From Pseudomonas sp. LS-2 (GTDB lineage: Bacteria > Pseudomonadota > Gammaproteobacteria > Pseudomonadales > Pseudomonadaceae), in assembly GCF_003605735.1 (NCBI RefSeq), contig NZ_QXTJ01000040.1:90654-132278 (forward strand): a stretch of DNA of 41,625 bases, in the 5' to 3' direction. The position numbers and the translations under genes were made by a program. The notes beneath the pieces are model-generated. The model was not told the origin of the DNA. It did no database searches and worked only from the letters and a program-made list of their open reading frames with translations. Shown piece after piece: positions 1 to 8,394 of the stretch. The first letter of the stretch is position 1, and each line of letters opens with the position of its first letter.

Positions 1-534
1 ATCAATGGCGTAGCTTCGGTCACAGATCTCAACGTTAGGGAATTCGTCTGCCATCATCGCACGCCCGTCCGGATGGAAAGCGCATTGGTAGCCGTCCATC
101 ACGTGAGCATCAGCAAGAAAGAACGCACCATTCCATTGGCCTCCTATCGTCGCCCCCGCCTCTGCGGCGCTGACAATCTTGCGTTTCAGGCATGGATTTA
201 CTTTCAGATCCACTCTCAATCCTCCAACAACCATCAGGAGGTCTTGGCGGGTGCGAAGCTGCGAAAGTTCTAGATCAGTGGGGATGGCGATACCCAAGTC
301 ACTCATGACACTACGACCCGCCAGACCGACTTTTAGGATCTCGAAGACCGGGGTCTCACTCATCAGATTTGCCGTCACAAGCGCATCCATTGCGCCTGTG
401 AACGACATCATCGAAAAGTTATCCATCAGCACAAAAGCGACGCGCACCACTGACGGGCTACTCGCGCTTTCCTTAGCGACCGACGAATACAGCATGTTTT
501 GATTTTTGAGCACGCTCTCGAAAACGTATGCCAT
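1..534 (-). CDS. GlxA-family transcriptional regulator, N-terminal part (cut by window edge)
   Basis: The minus-strand frame is open for 178 codons from an ATG at 534 to the window edge, so the C-terminus is missing. The visible part looks like the DJ-1/PfpI-like (class I glutamine amidotransferase-type) domain found in GlxA/CdhR/ArgR-type regulators: a first strand VRVAFVLMDNFSMMSF near residues 31-46, then LLMVVGGLRVD and later GGQWNGAFFLADA. In this family an AraC-type DNA-binding domain normally follows, but it lies outside the window. The gene starts 50 bases after the MmgE/PrpD gene and probably closes the proVWX operon. A relative such as GbdR or CdhR would sense a quaternary amine, which fits the neighbours but is inference. 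No strong ribosome site precedes 534; an ATG at 495 is an alternative start. Confidence 0.8.
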   Translation of the reverse strand, partial: MAYVFESVLKNQNMLYSSVAKESASSPSVVRVAFVLMDNFSMMSFTGAMDALVTANLMSETPVFEILKVGLAGRSVMSDLGIAIPTDLELSQLRTRQDLLMVVGGLRVDLKVNPCLKRKIVSAAEAGATIGGQWNGAFFLADAHVMDGYQCAFHPDGRAMMADEFPNVEICDRSYAID

Positions 535-584
535 AACTTTCAAAGCCCAATCCACACAGTGATGCGTCAGGTTTGTCGAAAGCG

Positions 585-1922
585 TTACGCCGGCGACAGA
601 AGCAAATTCAGGAAATCTTCGCAGTTCGCTTGTCCATATAAATTCAAGACAGAGTCCTGAATGGCCTGGCTACGAGAGACACCCAAGCTTTCGTCAGCAA
701 ACATATGAAATTTGTCGGCAAACTCAGCATCCGACATCGGATTTTCTGGATCACCCTTTGCTGCTGTGATCGGACTGGTAAATGACTTGCCGTCCTTGAG
801 TTGAACAGTGACGCGGGACAGAATTTCCTCTGGAAACCTTGCTGACAGATCAGCCGCCTCCGTGATGTTGACGCGTTCACTGATACTCAAAATGTCAGCA
901 GCATGAATGGCATCGCCAGTCACCTCATCAGCACCTACCCGCCCGCGAGCTATCAGCGCGGCCATGGGGAATGCAAGCGCGTACTGCGCCTCATCAGCGT
1001 TTTTTGGGCGATGCCCCTGCAAGCGCATCGACTCATGAAAAGTCTCGACCTCCACAGTCTCAACAGCTTGCGGAACGATCTCAGGATGCTGGAGTTTCAG
1101 CGCTGTCATCGCGGTCAATGCAGGCTGAGCCCAGCGGCAGACTGGCCATGGTTTGAAATACTGCTTGTCGATCTCCCATTCTTCACCAATGCCATTCCAG
1201 AACTCGGCGACATCTTCCGCTTCAACCGTGGCGGCGGGAGCGCCGGTGACGCCGGCCTGCGCCATAAACAGGGCATTCAGCCCCGCATAGGCGCCAGCAC
1301 CATGGGCATCGCGAAGCATTGAGGGATAATCGACCAGACGCATCATCGGACAACGCGGCCCAAAGTATTCGGCAATGCCAAGCGCGTGCAAGAAAGTCTC
1401 TTCGTCCAGGTTCAACAGGCGCGTACCAGCGCACACCACTCCAAGACCTGAAAATGCACCAGAGGCATGATATTCAGGTGCAATCGCCATCAGGGCGTTC
1501 CCCGCCCTTAGGCCTGTCTCGTACCCAAGCATCAAAACGGTCAGCAACTCCTCACCGCTGATGTCTTTTCCCTGGGCACGACATGCGTCAACCAAGGCAA
1601 TCACCGCCGGTACAACCGTTGCCCCTGCGTGACCTTTGGACGTGAAATGCCCCTCGTGAGCGTCCAGGCTGTCGACGTTGAACCCGCCTGCGTATCCGGC
1701 ACCGAAGGGATGCACCGCCCTGCCATCGAACCAGAGTCGACTGGACAGCGATGAGGCTGGGTAGTGAGTGACAGCGAAGTTTTTGAGCGTGATGCTTGTA
1801 TGGTTAGCCCGGGCTCCCGAGGCGACGCCGATGATATCCAGCAAACAGGTTTTGAGCAGTTCCTGCGTCTTGACAGGGGCATCGCTGAATTTGAAATTCT
1901 GAATGAACGAATAGAGCGACAT
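585..1922 (-). CDS. MmgE/PrpD family protein (cytoplasmic)
   Basis: This 445-residue protein has the usual length of the MmgE/PrpD family, which includes 2-methylcitrate dehydratase, cis-aconitate decarboxylase and iminodisuccinate epimerase. Family landmarks are the N-terminal helical CLLDIIGVASGAR segment, the DAHEGH then GHAGATVVPA motif near residues 88-105 (equivalent to the usual DDxH...HPG..VxPA), and a C-terminal SDAEFADKF segment. There is no signal peptide. A good ribosome site (GGAAG, 6 bases before ATG 1922) supports the start. It sits between proX and the GlxA-type regulator in one leftward operon, so it probably acts on the imported compound or a product of it. The exact substrate cannot be told from sequence. 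Confidence 0.85.
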   Translation of the reverse strand: MSLYSFIQNFKFSDAPVKTQELLKTCLLDIIGVASGARANHTSITLKNFAVTHYPASSLSSRLWFDGRAVHPFGAGYAGGFNVDSLDAHEGHFTSKGHAGATVVPAVIALVDACRAQGKDISGEELLTVLMLGYETGLRAGNALMAIAPEYHASGAFSGLGVVCAGTRLLNLDEETFLHALGIAEYFGPRCPMMRLVDYPSMLRDAHGAGAYAGLNALFMAQAGVTGAPAATVEAEDVAEFWNGIGEEWEIDKQYFKPWPVCRWAQPALTAMTALKLQHPEIVPQAVETVEVETFHESMRLQGHRPKNADEAQYALAFPMAALIARGRVGADEVTGDAIHAADILSISERVNITEAADLSARFPEEILSRVTVQLKDGKSFTSPITAAKGDPENPMSDAEFADKFHMFADESLGVSRSQAIQDSVLNLYGQANCEDFLNLLLSPA

Positions 1923-1999
1923 GCTGCACTTCCGTGAGGTTCATGTGGGAGACAGGCTGCCCGAACTCCGAGCAACCTTGCTTGGAAGCATTCAGAAGG

Positions 2000-3004
2000 T
2001 CAGTTCTTGGCGGAACGAGCGTCTGCTAGCCAGCCATCGTACGCAGCGCGATGAGCCGCGATCCACTCAGCGGCGTGGCGTGTGATATCCGCTGGCTTGT
2101 TTTCGCCATTGTGCATCTTCAGATTTTGAGCACTTTCATCTGCTGTGGAGATTTGCATTTCTGAAAGGAATTTCACCGCCGCAGGGTTCTTTTCAGCGAA
2201 ATCCTTGTTCAATACAGCGCGAACGGTATCCACCGCAAACCCAAGATTCTTACCATCGTATGTGGTGTTCACATCGTTCTTGCCGCCTGGGAGATCTGTC
2301 TTCGGAACCGTCAGCCAGACTACGTCTTTACCTTCGATCAGCACGCTGGAAATCCATTGAGGAACCCAAGTGAAATAAAGAATCGGCTTACCCTCCTGGT
2401 AGCGTGCGATGGTGTCAGCCATCAGCGCGAAATACGACCCACGGTTGTCGGTGACCGTCTTTTCTAACCCATAGGCCTTCATGTGATGTTCGACGATGAG
2501 CTCGCAACCCCAACCCGGGTTGCAGCCCGTCATGTCAGCTTTGCCATCACCATCGCTATCGAACAACTTCGCGATCTCGGGCTTTTTCAGGTCTTCAATG
2601 GATGTGATGTGATACTGGTCAGCGGTCTTCTTATCGATCATGTACCCCTGCAGTACGCCGGGCATTATGTTGCCGACCTTCACCATCGTGTCGTCGCCGC
2701 CAGCTTTGGCGTAGAACGAGGCGTGTAACTGCTCCCAGGCATGGACGGTAAAATCAGCATCGCCATACGACAACGCGAGCATCATCGCTGGATAGTCAGT
2801 CTCTTTTGGAGATTTGACGTCATAGCCCAGATCCTTGAGGCCGGCCATGGCGATCTCACCTCGGAAGCGTTCCTCCGCAATAGTCGGGAAAATCGGAGTG
2901 ATCGATACACCTTTGCCAGGCTCCGTGGCCGAAGCAGCCATGCTAAAAGTAGGCGCGACAGCGATGGCAAGAAGTGCCACACAACGGATCAATTTAGCTT
3001 TCAT
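2000..3004 (-). CDS. proX: ProX-like betaine ABC transporter, periplasmic binding protein
   Basis: This is a periplasmic substrate-binding protein of the OpuAC type. It starts with a signal peptide (MKAKLIRCVALLAIAV to about SMAASA). Start 3004 was chosen because GGAAG lies 7 bases upstream; an in-frame ATG at 3034 is less likely. It closely follows E. coli ProX, with shared stretches such as LIDKKTADQY-like YMIDKKTADQY, the DGDGKAD and GCNPGWGCE motifs, and YFTWVPQW. The three tryptophans that form the betaine cage in E. coli ProX (W65, W140, W188 of the mature protein) appear to be conserved here as W90, W165 and W213 of the precursor. This supports a glycine betaine/proline betaine-type ligand. 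It is the third gene of the proV-proW-proX order, 55 bases after proW. Confidence 0.92.
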   Translation of the reverse strand: MKAKLIRCVALLAIAVAPTFSMAASATEPGKGVSITPIFPTIAEERFRGEIAMAGLKDLGYDVKSPKETDYPAMMLALSYGDADFTVHAWEQLHASFYAKAGGDDTMVKVGNIMPGVLQGYMIDKKTADQYHITSIEDLKKPEIAKLFDSDGDGKADMTGCNPGWGCELIVEHHMKAYGLEKTVTDNRGSYFALMADTIARYQEGKPILYFTWVPQWISSVLIEGKDVVWLTVPKTDLPGGKNDVNTTYDGKNLGFAVDTVRAVLNKDFAEKNPAAVKFLSEMQISTADESAQNLKMHNGENKPADITRHAAEWIAAHRAAYDGWLADARSAKN

Positions 3005-3089
3005 ACTGCGACTTCCGGCATTCATCGTGATCAACCTTGCGAAATATTTTGGGCAGGTGTTCCAGTCAAAAAGCGATGTCTTGGGAGAC

Positions 3090-4055
3090 TCAACTTTCTT
3101 TCAAACGCGCGACGGATTGCGAGGAGTTATTTTTTCTTTTGAGCCTGTAGAGAATCCCTATCGGCCCTGTCTGGTACCAGTGCTCCCCCTTGACGGCCAT
3201 ATTGCTGCGTTCGCCCATGGCCTGAGTCAATCGATCAAGGAAGATCGCGAGAAGCACCAGGCCCACGCCGCCAACAGTAGCCAGCCCCATATCCAAGCGG
3301 CCAATCCCTCGAAGCACCATTAGGCCGAGACCACCTACCGAGATCATCGATGCGATGACGACCATGGACAGCGATAGCATCAACGCCTGATTCAGGCCCG
3401 CCATTATGGTTGGCGCCGCCAGGGGAAGCTGCACCTTGACCAGCATCTGGCGTCGTGTGCAGCCGAACGCACGGGCCGCCTCCACCTTGTCTTCAGGAAC
3501 CTGACGAATACCCAGGTTGGTCAACCTGATCAAGGGAGCCACAGAGAAGATAATCGTAACCAGGACACCGGGGACGTTACCGATCCCAAACAGCATTACG
3601 ACGGGCACGAGGTATACGAATGCGGGAAGGGTTTGCATCGCATCTAGCCCTGGACGCAGGATTCGCTCAAGTCGATCGCTGCGTGCGCACAGCACTCCCA
3701 ATGGCACACCGATGACGACACAGAACACCAGCGACGTCAGCACTAACGAGAGCGTTGTCATGGCGTCGGCCCATACGCCGATCAGTCCCAGAAGCGTGAG
3801 CGTGATAAAGGAAAGCGCGCCTACGCGTTTGCCGCCCACCTGCCAGCCGATGAGGGTGGCGACAATGATGAAGATGGTTGGAGGGATCGAGAGCAGGCCG
3901 AACTGGATACCGTTGAGGATTTGATCAACGGGCCATCTGATCGAACGGAAAACTTCCCGGAAGTTATGAACCATATAATTGAGTACAACCTCGACCCATT
4001 GGCCGAGAGGTATGGTCATGTTTTGGAACGGATCAAGAAAGCTGAAATCGGACAT
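3090..4055 (-). CDS. proW: ProW-like betaine ABC transporter permease
   Basis: This 321-residue inner-membrane permease is of the BPD_transp_1 / ProW type. It begins with a soluble stretch that includes FLDPFQNMTIPLGQWVEVV, as in ProW, followed by several hydrophobic helices. The EAA loop is visible around DKVEAARAFGCTRRQMLVKVQLPLA (split as EAARAFG and QLPLA), which contacts the ATPase. E. coli ProW is about 350 residues, so this one is slightly short. AGG lies 8 bases before the ATG. It is positioned between proV and proX with gaps of 45 and 55 bases, so one transcript is likely. Confidence 0.92.
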   Translation of the reverse strand: MSDFSFLDPFQNMTIPLGQWVEVVLNYMVHNFREVFRSIRWPVDQILNGIQFGLLSIPPTIFIIVATLIGWQVGGKRVGALSFITLTLLGLIGVWADAMTTLSLVLTSLVFCVVIGVPLGVLCARSDRLERILRPGLDAMQTLPAFVYLVPVVMLFGIGNVPGVLVTIIFSVAPLIRLTNLGIRQVPEDKVEAARAFGCTRRQMLVKVQLPLAAPTIMAGLNQALMLSLSMVVIASMISVGGLGLMVLRGIGRLDMGLATVGGVGLVLLAIFLDRLTQAMGERSNMAVKGEHWYQTGPIGILYRLKRKNNSSQSVARLKES

Positions 4056-4100
4056 GGTGGATACCTGAATTTCTGAGCTGAGATCGCTCAGGTGACACTG

Positions 4101-5138
4101 TCAGTGACGGCTCATTGTCTGGAGCAACACACTTTTGGAGATGGTGCCCTGGAACACCCCCTGCCTATCCAGTACCGCTACCGGATGTGGCGCATCAGCC
4201 ACGATATGGAAAATGTCCTGAAGCGGCGTGTCAGCGTGAAGTGTCGGCTTCGAGGCATCGCCGTTGAACGGATGCTCAGCGCAAATTTTCGCGACATCGC
4301 CTGCTCGAAGAATTTTCGAAGCATCGAAGCCTTTGAAGAAAGCTTTGACGTAATCGTTGGCCGGACTACACAGCAGTTCTTGTGGCGTACCAATTTGCAC
4401 CACCCGCCCGCCCTCCATGATCGCGATGCGGTGTCCGATCCTGATAGCTTCTTCGATGTCATGGGAGATGAAGATGATCGTGCGATGCTGTTCTGCCTGA
4501 AGGCGAATCAGCTCCCCTTGCATTTCGTGACGAATGAGCGGGTCAAGAGCAGAGAACGCTTCATCCATCAGCAGAATGGAGGGATCGTTGGCCAAGGCAC
4601 GCGCAAGGCCGACACGCTGCTGCATACCCCCAGACAGTTGATGAGGGAAACTGTACTCATGTCCCGTCAGACCTACTTGCTTCAGGGCATCGCGGGCACG
4701 GGTGTGGCGCTCTTTCTCGTCGACACCCGAAATCTCAAGGCCGAATGCGGTGTTGTCGATCACGGTCATGTGCGGCATCAACGCAAAAGACTGGAACACC
4801 ATGCTCATCTCTTTGCGGCGCACGTCTAGAAGCGCGTCGTCAGAAAGGCCGGTGATTTCTTTTCCATTGAGGTGAATCGTGCCAGAGGTGGGTTCAATCA
4901 AACGGTTGAACAAGCGAACCATTGTTGATTTGCCGGAGCCAGACAAACCCATGATGACGAAAATCTCGCCACGCTTCACGTTGAAGCTGGCATCGAAAAC
5001 GCCTACTACTTGACCAGTTTTTGAAAAGATTTCATTTTTATCGGCACCGCTTTTAAGCATATCCATCGCAAGCTTTGGCTGGGAGCCGAATACTTTGTAG
5101 ATATTTTTTACTGAGAGTATTTCGTCGCCAAGACTCAT
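4101..5138 (-). CDS. proV: ProV-like betaine ABC transporter ATP-binding protein
   Basis: This 345-residue ATPase has Walker A GLSGSGKS (about residues 64-71), the signature LSGGMQQRVGLARAL, Walker B ILLMDEAFSALDP and the switch histidine in FISHDIEEA. The N-terminus (ILSVKNIYKVFGSQP) and the C-terminal regulatory extension resemble ProV/OpuAA. It is about 55 residues shorter than E. coli ProV, so the CBS-type tail looks reduced. AGGAAAGGGA immediately upstream is a strong ribosome site. It is the first gene of the leftward operon proV-proW-proX-mmgE-glxA. The promoter must lie in the A+T-rich stretch at 5139-5569 shared with the divergent LysR gene. Confidence 0.93.
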   Translation of the reverse strand: MSLGDEILSVKNIYKVFGSQPKLAMDMLKSGADKNEIFSKTGQVVGVFDASFNVKRGEIFVIMGLSGSGKSTMVRLFNRLIEPTSGTIHLNGKEITGLSDDALLDVRRKEMSMVFQSFALMPHMTVIDNTAFGLEISGVDEKERHTRARDALKQVGLTGHEYSFPHQLSGGMQQRVGLARALANDPSILLMDEAFSALDPLIRHEMQGELIRLQAEQHRTIIFISHDIEEAIRIGHRIAIMEGGRVVQIGTPQELLCSPANDYVKAFFKGFDASKILRAGDVAKICAEHPFNGDASKPTLHADTPLQDIFHIVADAPHPVAVLDRQGVFQGTISKSVLLQTMSRH

Positions 5139-5569
5139 ATTCCCTTTCCTCTGCGAATGACATGGAAAATTTGGAAATTCCTAAAAGCGAATAACCAAAT
5201 CAATGTGCAAATTCTTTATCGCGGCAGACGAACTTTTTGAAGGAAAAATGATTACCCATTACGACTATCCTCTTATTATTATTAATCTTTGAATAGGCCC
5301 TTTTTTCTAGGGCTGCGATGACAAAGTTATTACCTTAGCCTCAGCACGTCTAACAACATTTCCTCAGCCCTATCAATAACGCTAGGTTATTAATGGCGGG
5401 GATCAAGCCCATCATTCCGAGCAAGCATCGCCTGTTGAGCATAGCTGACGCCTGTCATCGCGCTTTGCTATCAGCTATCCTCGGGGTCGACAGACAGGCC
5501 TTGAGACAGCGGCTGACACCGGTCTTCAGGCGACGTACGTAGGCTTTTTGAGATTCGATACCCGACGCT
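5139..5569. other. Divergent promoter region between proV and the LysR gene
   Basis: This 431-base gene-free region is A+T-rich near proV (about 5160-5340) and must hold the promoters of both divergent units. I see no convincing reading frame in it. The clearest element is the inverted repeat at 5375-5391, listed separately. A second partial copy of its half-site (GTTATTACC) lies near 5327. No sigma-54 element with correct spacing was found on either strand. Confidence 0.6.
5375..5391. promoter_or_regulatory. Perfect inverted repeat, possible LysR operator
   Basis: AATAAC-GCTAG-GTTATT has perfect 6-base arms around a 5-base centre. It lies about 180 bases before the LysR start and 240 bases before proV. 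A related half-site GTTATT occurs near 5327. The position in a LysR-flanked divergent promoter suggests an operator, but the spacing is not the classic T-N11-A, so the assignment is tentative. Confidence 0.4.
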
Positions 5570-6523
5570 ATGGTTAAGCACATCGATCCTGATAACACCC
5601 TGCTGCAGATGCCGTCCCTCAAAGCGGTCAAGTCGTTCGTTGCCGCTGCCAGATACCAGAGTTTCACCCGTGCTGCCGAATCGCTCTGCGTGACCCAGGC
5701 AGCAATTAGTCGTCAGATTCGGGAGCTGGAAGGCTACCTTGGCGTTGAGCTATTTCGCAGGGTAGGCCGCACCGTAGAGCTGACGGAAGCTGGAGCGGCT
5801 TTCTTTGACGCGGCACAACTGTCGTTCGTGAACATTTCTCAGGCCGCCAAGCGAGTCAGGTCACACCGCACTGGAAAGTCAGAGATCACCCTATGCTGCT
5901 CCCCTGCATTCTCAGCTTTGTGGCTCGCGCCGAGGATGCCAGCATTCTTCAGTCAGCATGAAGACATCGACCTAAACCTGATCTCGACGCAAAACTTCTT
6001 ATCGATGGAGCCTGGCGTCACACCTGATATTTTTGTAACCAAGTTTGCGAGCTTCCAGAGCGGTTACCGAAGCTATCCCCTCTTCCACGATGTGATCTAC
6101 CCGGTGTGCACCCCACAATACCGAGACGACCATCCGGAGCTGTCCACCCTTGAAGGCCTGCGCGATGGCGCACTTTTGAACCTCAGCCCTTATGGGCGAT
6201 CCCAAGTGGCAGAGCATGTCGACTGGGGCGTCTGGCTCGCGTTTCACGAGACTGATATAGAACGCCGCCCTTCTACCAGCCCACATATCTTCACTGCGAA
6301 TGACTACAACATGATCATTAGCATGACTTTAGCCAATCAAGGCGTCGCCTTGGGATGGAACCATTTAGTCATAGCGCTCATTGAGAGCGGCGCGCTTGTC
6401 CGGCCAATCGACGAAGAGGTCGTGCATAAGGACTCGCAACACTACCTGGCGTTTAAAGAGGATCGTGAGAGCAACGCAGCCTGCTGCAAGCTGCGCGACT
6501 GGCTGCTCACCGAGCTGGGCTGA
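5570..6523 (+). CDS. LysR-type transcriptional regulator (GcvA-like)
   Basis: This 317-residue protein has an N-terminal winged HTH (about residues 14-75: SLKAVKSFVAAARYQSFTRA, then CVTQAAISRQIRELE and VELFRRVGR), followed by a periplasmic-binding-like effector domain. The QAAISRQIRELE recognition helix and overall look resemble the GcvA/AmpR branch. The start is uncertain: neither ATG 5570 nor ATG 5609 has a strong ribosome site, and homology begins near residue 15. It is divergent from the proVWX operon and upstream of the Rieske gene, so it may control either one. That is inferred from position only. Confidence 0.88.
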   Translation: MVKHIDPDNTLLQMPSLKAVKSFVAAARYQSFTRAAESLCVTQAAISRQIRELEGYLGVELFRRVGRTVELTEAGAAFFDAAQLSFVNISQAAKRVRSHRTGKSEITLCCSPAFSALWLAPRMPAFFSQHEDIDLNLISTQNFLSMEPGVTPDIFVTKFASFQSGYRSYPLFHDVIYPVCTPQYRDDHPELSTLEGLRDGALLNLSPYGRSQVAEHVDWGVWLAFHETDIERRPSTSPHIFTANDYNMIISMTLANQGVALGWNHLVIALIESGALVRPIDEEVVHKDSQHYLAFKEDRESNAACCKLRDWLLTELG

Positions 6524-6540
6524 GACAGCAGCTACTCCGT

Positions 6541-6567
6541 TATGAGCGTCATTTACCGACGCTCATA
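6541..6567 (+). terminator. Hairpin terminator after the LysR gene
   Basis: TATGAGCGTC and GACGCTCATA form a perfect 10-base stem with a 7-base loop, 17 bases after the LysR stop. It is followed by TCCTTTC, a weak U-tract, so it is probably intrinsic but not strong. Confidence 0.6.
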
Positions 6568-6703
6568 TCCTTTCGGCGCCAATCAATCCTAGCTCGCCCG
6601 ATCGCCGGCCATGGAAGCGAGGACAATCGCAATCCACGCCCGCAATTGCGTGCTTACAACCTGCTTTTCCGACTTTTAAGCGTCGTTTCTTTCGCCCGAT
6701 TGA

Positions 6704-6739
6704 TAACATTTTTTTATGTATAGCCGTACATAAATGTTA
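6704..6739. promoter_or_regulatory. Long inverted repeat, possible activator site
   Basis: TTTATGTA-TAGCCG-TACATAAA (6713-6734) is a perfect dyad. Outside it, TAACAT (6704-6709) pairs with ATGTTA (6734-6739) if four T residues bulge out on the left side. It lies about 255 bases upstream of the candidate -24/-12 element, a workable distance for an enhancer-type site. The cognate protein is unknown. Confidence 0.5.
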
Positions 6740-6988
6740 CTTGTTGCTTCCTGATTTCTACACGTAACCTTCACTCTAGCCGTGACGGCTAACGGCAAAG
6801 CGATTTCCAGAAAGGTGCCCTTCGCGACATTCGCGGACTGCCTTTCTCAGACCCTTCGCTTCAGCATGATGCTTAGAGTGGCTGACTGAAAAATAAAAAA
6901 ATAGCTGCATTCAATTCTCATTTGTACTGCCGAAAATTGAAGTGGCGCCCCGGGTGCAATCCCTCGGGGAATGGGCGACATGGGTCGA

Positions 6989-7004
6989 TGGTGCGTCAAT
7001 TGCC
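6989..7004 (+). promoter_or_regulatory. Candidate sigma-54 (-24/-12) promoter for the Rieske gene
   Basis: TGGTGCG-TCAA-TTGCC matches the TGGCACG-N4-TTGCW consensus at the invariant GG (6990-6991) and GC (7002-7003) with exact 12-base spacing. It has three mismatches elsewhere. Expected transcription start is near 7015, about 75 bases before the gene. Moderate confidence. Confidence 0.45.
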
Positions 7005-7089
7005 TATCCCACCACGTCGTAACAAATGGTTAGCCGGCGCTGCTCCTACGTGAGGGAAGCACCGCCTTAGCTTTTGGAGTGTGTTTAAA

Positions 7090-8328
7090 GTGGATACTAA
7101 GTCATCAGTAGCTAAGCTCATTGCCCAGCGCAAACCACGCCATGCGCTTCCGCGTGAGCTGTATAGCAATCCAGACGTGTACAAACAGGATCTTGAACAG
7201 ATCTGGCATAAAGACTGGATTTTCGCTGGCCATACCTTCGAGCTTGAAAAAACTGGCCAATATTTGACCCTCCAAGTCGGCGAATACCCGGTGGCTGTGG
7301 TGCGCGGCGCGGACGGTCAGATTCGCGCTTTTCACAACTCCTGCCGTCACCGTGGTTCAAAGGTCTGTCCTGAATCGCACGGCAAAGTTGCGAAGCTGGT
7401 CTGCCCCTACCATAAATGGACATTCGAGCTTGATGGTCGGCTCCTCTTTGCAGGCAATATGGGCCAGGATTTCGATAAGACCCAACACGGGCTGAAACCC
7501 GCACACTGCGAGATCGTTAATTCCTACATCTACGTCTGCGTCGCAGATGTAGCGCCTGATTTTTCGTCGTTCCGCAACGCTGTGTCACCATTCATCGCGC
7601 CACACAACCTTGAAGACTGTAAGGTCGCCTTTGAATCGAATCTGATCGAGAAAGGCAACTGGAAGCTCGTGTTCGAGAATAACCGCGAGTGCTATCACTG
7701 CGATGGCTCTCATCCAGAGCTTCTCAACTCCTTTGTTGAAAATCTATCTGTAGCGGGCGTTGGTGGCGATGATGATCCCGAGCTGATCGAGCATTGGGAT
7801 CGTTGCGAGGCCGCCGGGCTACCAAGCCGCCTGGTAATGGACAAGGATGGTCGATTCCGTATGACTCGTATCCCTCTGTCCGCCGGCGCTGTCAGCTACA
7901 CCATGGACGGTAAACCAGGCGTGTCCGGAAGACTGGACAATAGCGGCGAGCCGAATATCGGCGCACTGCTCTACTTCAACTACCCATCAACTTGGAACCA
8001 TTTCCTCGGCGATCATGCCCTAAGCTTCCGCGTACTGCCAATTGGGCCGAATGAGACCCTTGTCACAACCAAGTGGCTGGTCAAAAAGACCGCGCAAGAA
8101 GGCGTAGATTACGATTTGGATCGCCTTACCAAGGTCTGGATTGCCACCAATGACCAAGACCGAGTCCTGGTTGAGGGTGCTCAGGTGGGTGTCAACTCAC
8201 CCGCCTATGAGCCAGGGCCGTTTTCCGAAGTCGCTGAAAATGGCGTTTGTCAGTTTGATGACTGGTACTGCGACATCATGCAGCAGCGCCTCACTGGCGA
8301 TAGGGTTCTCCTGAAGTCTGTCGGTTAG
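7090..8328 (+). CDS. Rieske-type oxygenase alpha subunit, quaternary-ammonium (betaine) demethylase type
   Basis: This oxygenase has Rieske ligands C-x-H and C-x2-H in SCRHRG and CPYHKW (C88, H90, C108, H111 if counted from GTG 7081). The catalytic domain has NRECYHCDGSH: E203, H206 and H211 match the Glu-x2-His-x4-His arrangement reported for carnitine oxygenase CntA, and NDQDR near 357-361 probably supplies the Asp ligand. GbcA (glycine betaine) and Stc2 (stachydrine) are the nearest known types, so O2-dependent N-demethylation or C-N cleavage of a betaine is likely. GTG 7090 is preferred because GGAG lies 10 bases before it but only 1 base before GTG 7081. No ferredoxin/flavin reductase gene is nearby; a partner must be elsewhere. 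Confidence 0.88.
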   Translation: MDTKSSVAKLIAQRKPRHALPRELYSNPDVYKQDLEQIWHKDWIFAGHTFELEKTGQYLTLQVGEYPVAVVRGADGQIRAFHNSCRHRGSKVCPESHGKVAKLVCPYHKWTFELDGRLLFAGNMGQDFDKTQHGLKPAHCEIVNSYIYVCVADVAPDFSSFRNAVSPFIAPHNLEDCKVAFESNLIEKGNWKLVFENNRECYHCDGSHPELLNSFVENLSVAGVGGDDDPELIEHWDRCEAAGLPSRLVMDKDGRFRMTRIPLSAGAVSYTMDGKPGVSGRLDNSGEPNIGALLYFNYPSTWNHFLGDHALSFRVLPIGPNETLVTTKWLVKKTAQEGVDYDLDRLTKVWIATNDQDRVLVEGAQVGVNSPAYEPGPFSEVAENGVCQFDDWYCDIMQQRLTGDRVLLKSVG

Positions 8329-8334
8329 TTCGTT

Positions 8335-8366
8335 GAGGGCGATGGCCGCTATAAGTCATCGCCCTC
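8335..8366 (+). terminator. Hairpin after the Rieske gene
   Basis: GAGGGCGATG and CATCGCCCTC form a perfect 10-base stem with a 12-base loop, starting 7 bases after the stop codon. No U-run follows (GACTATATATTC), so it may act as a weak terminator or as a 3' end stabiliser. Confidence 0.55.
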
Positions 8367-8394
8367 GACTATATATTCAAAGTAATTGGATCGA

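Larger units (their letters stand above)
6568..7089. other. Long leader/regulatory region before the Rieske gene
   Basis: This stretch of over 500 bases has no supportable gene. It contains a long inverted repeat (6704-6739), a sigma-54-like promoter (6989-7004), an A-rich tract near 6888-6903 and G+C-rich dyads near 6800-6840 and 6945-6975. The layout (upstream dyad, A+T-rich spacer, -24/-12 element, start about 85 bases downstream) resembles a sigma-54 promoter with an upstream activator site. I could not fit it to a known riboswitch. Confidence 0.5.

Noticed and set aside
179..502. 107-codon plus-strand frame at the left edge
   Set aside because: The minus strand carries a continuous GlxA-type domain through the whole segment, so the plus frame is a shadow.
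4092..4829. 245-codon plus-strand frame
   Set aside because: It is the antisense shadow of proV, which has all ABC ATPase motifs; the plus frame has no recognisable domain or ribosome site.
6780..7075. Possible riboswitch in the Rieske leader
   Set aside because: Several G+C-rich dyads are present, but I could not match glycine, guanidine, SAM, TPP or cobalamin consensus elements. A covariance-model search would decide.
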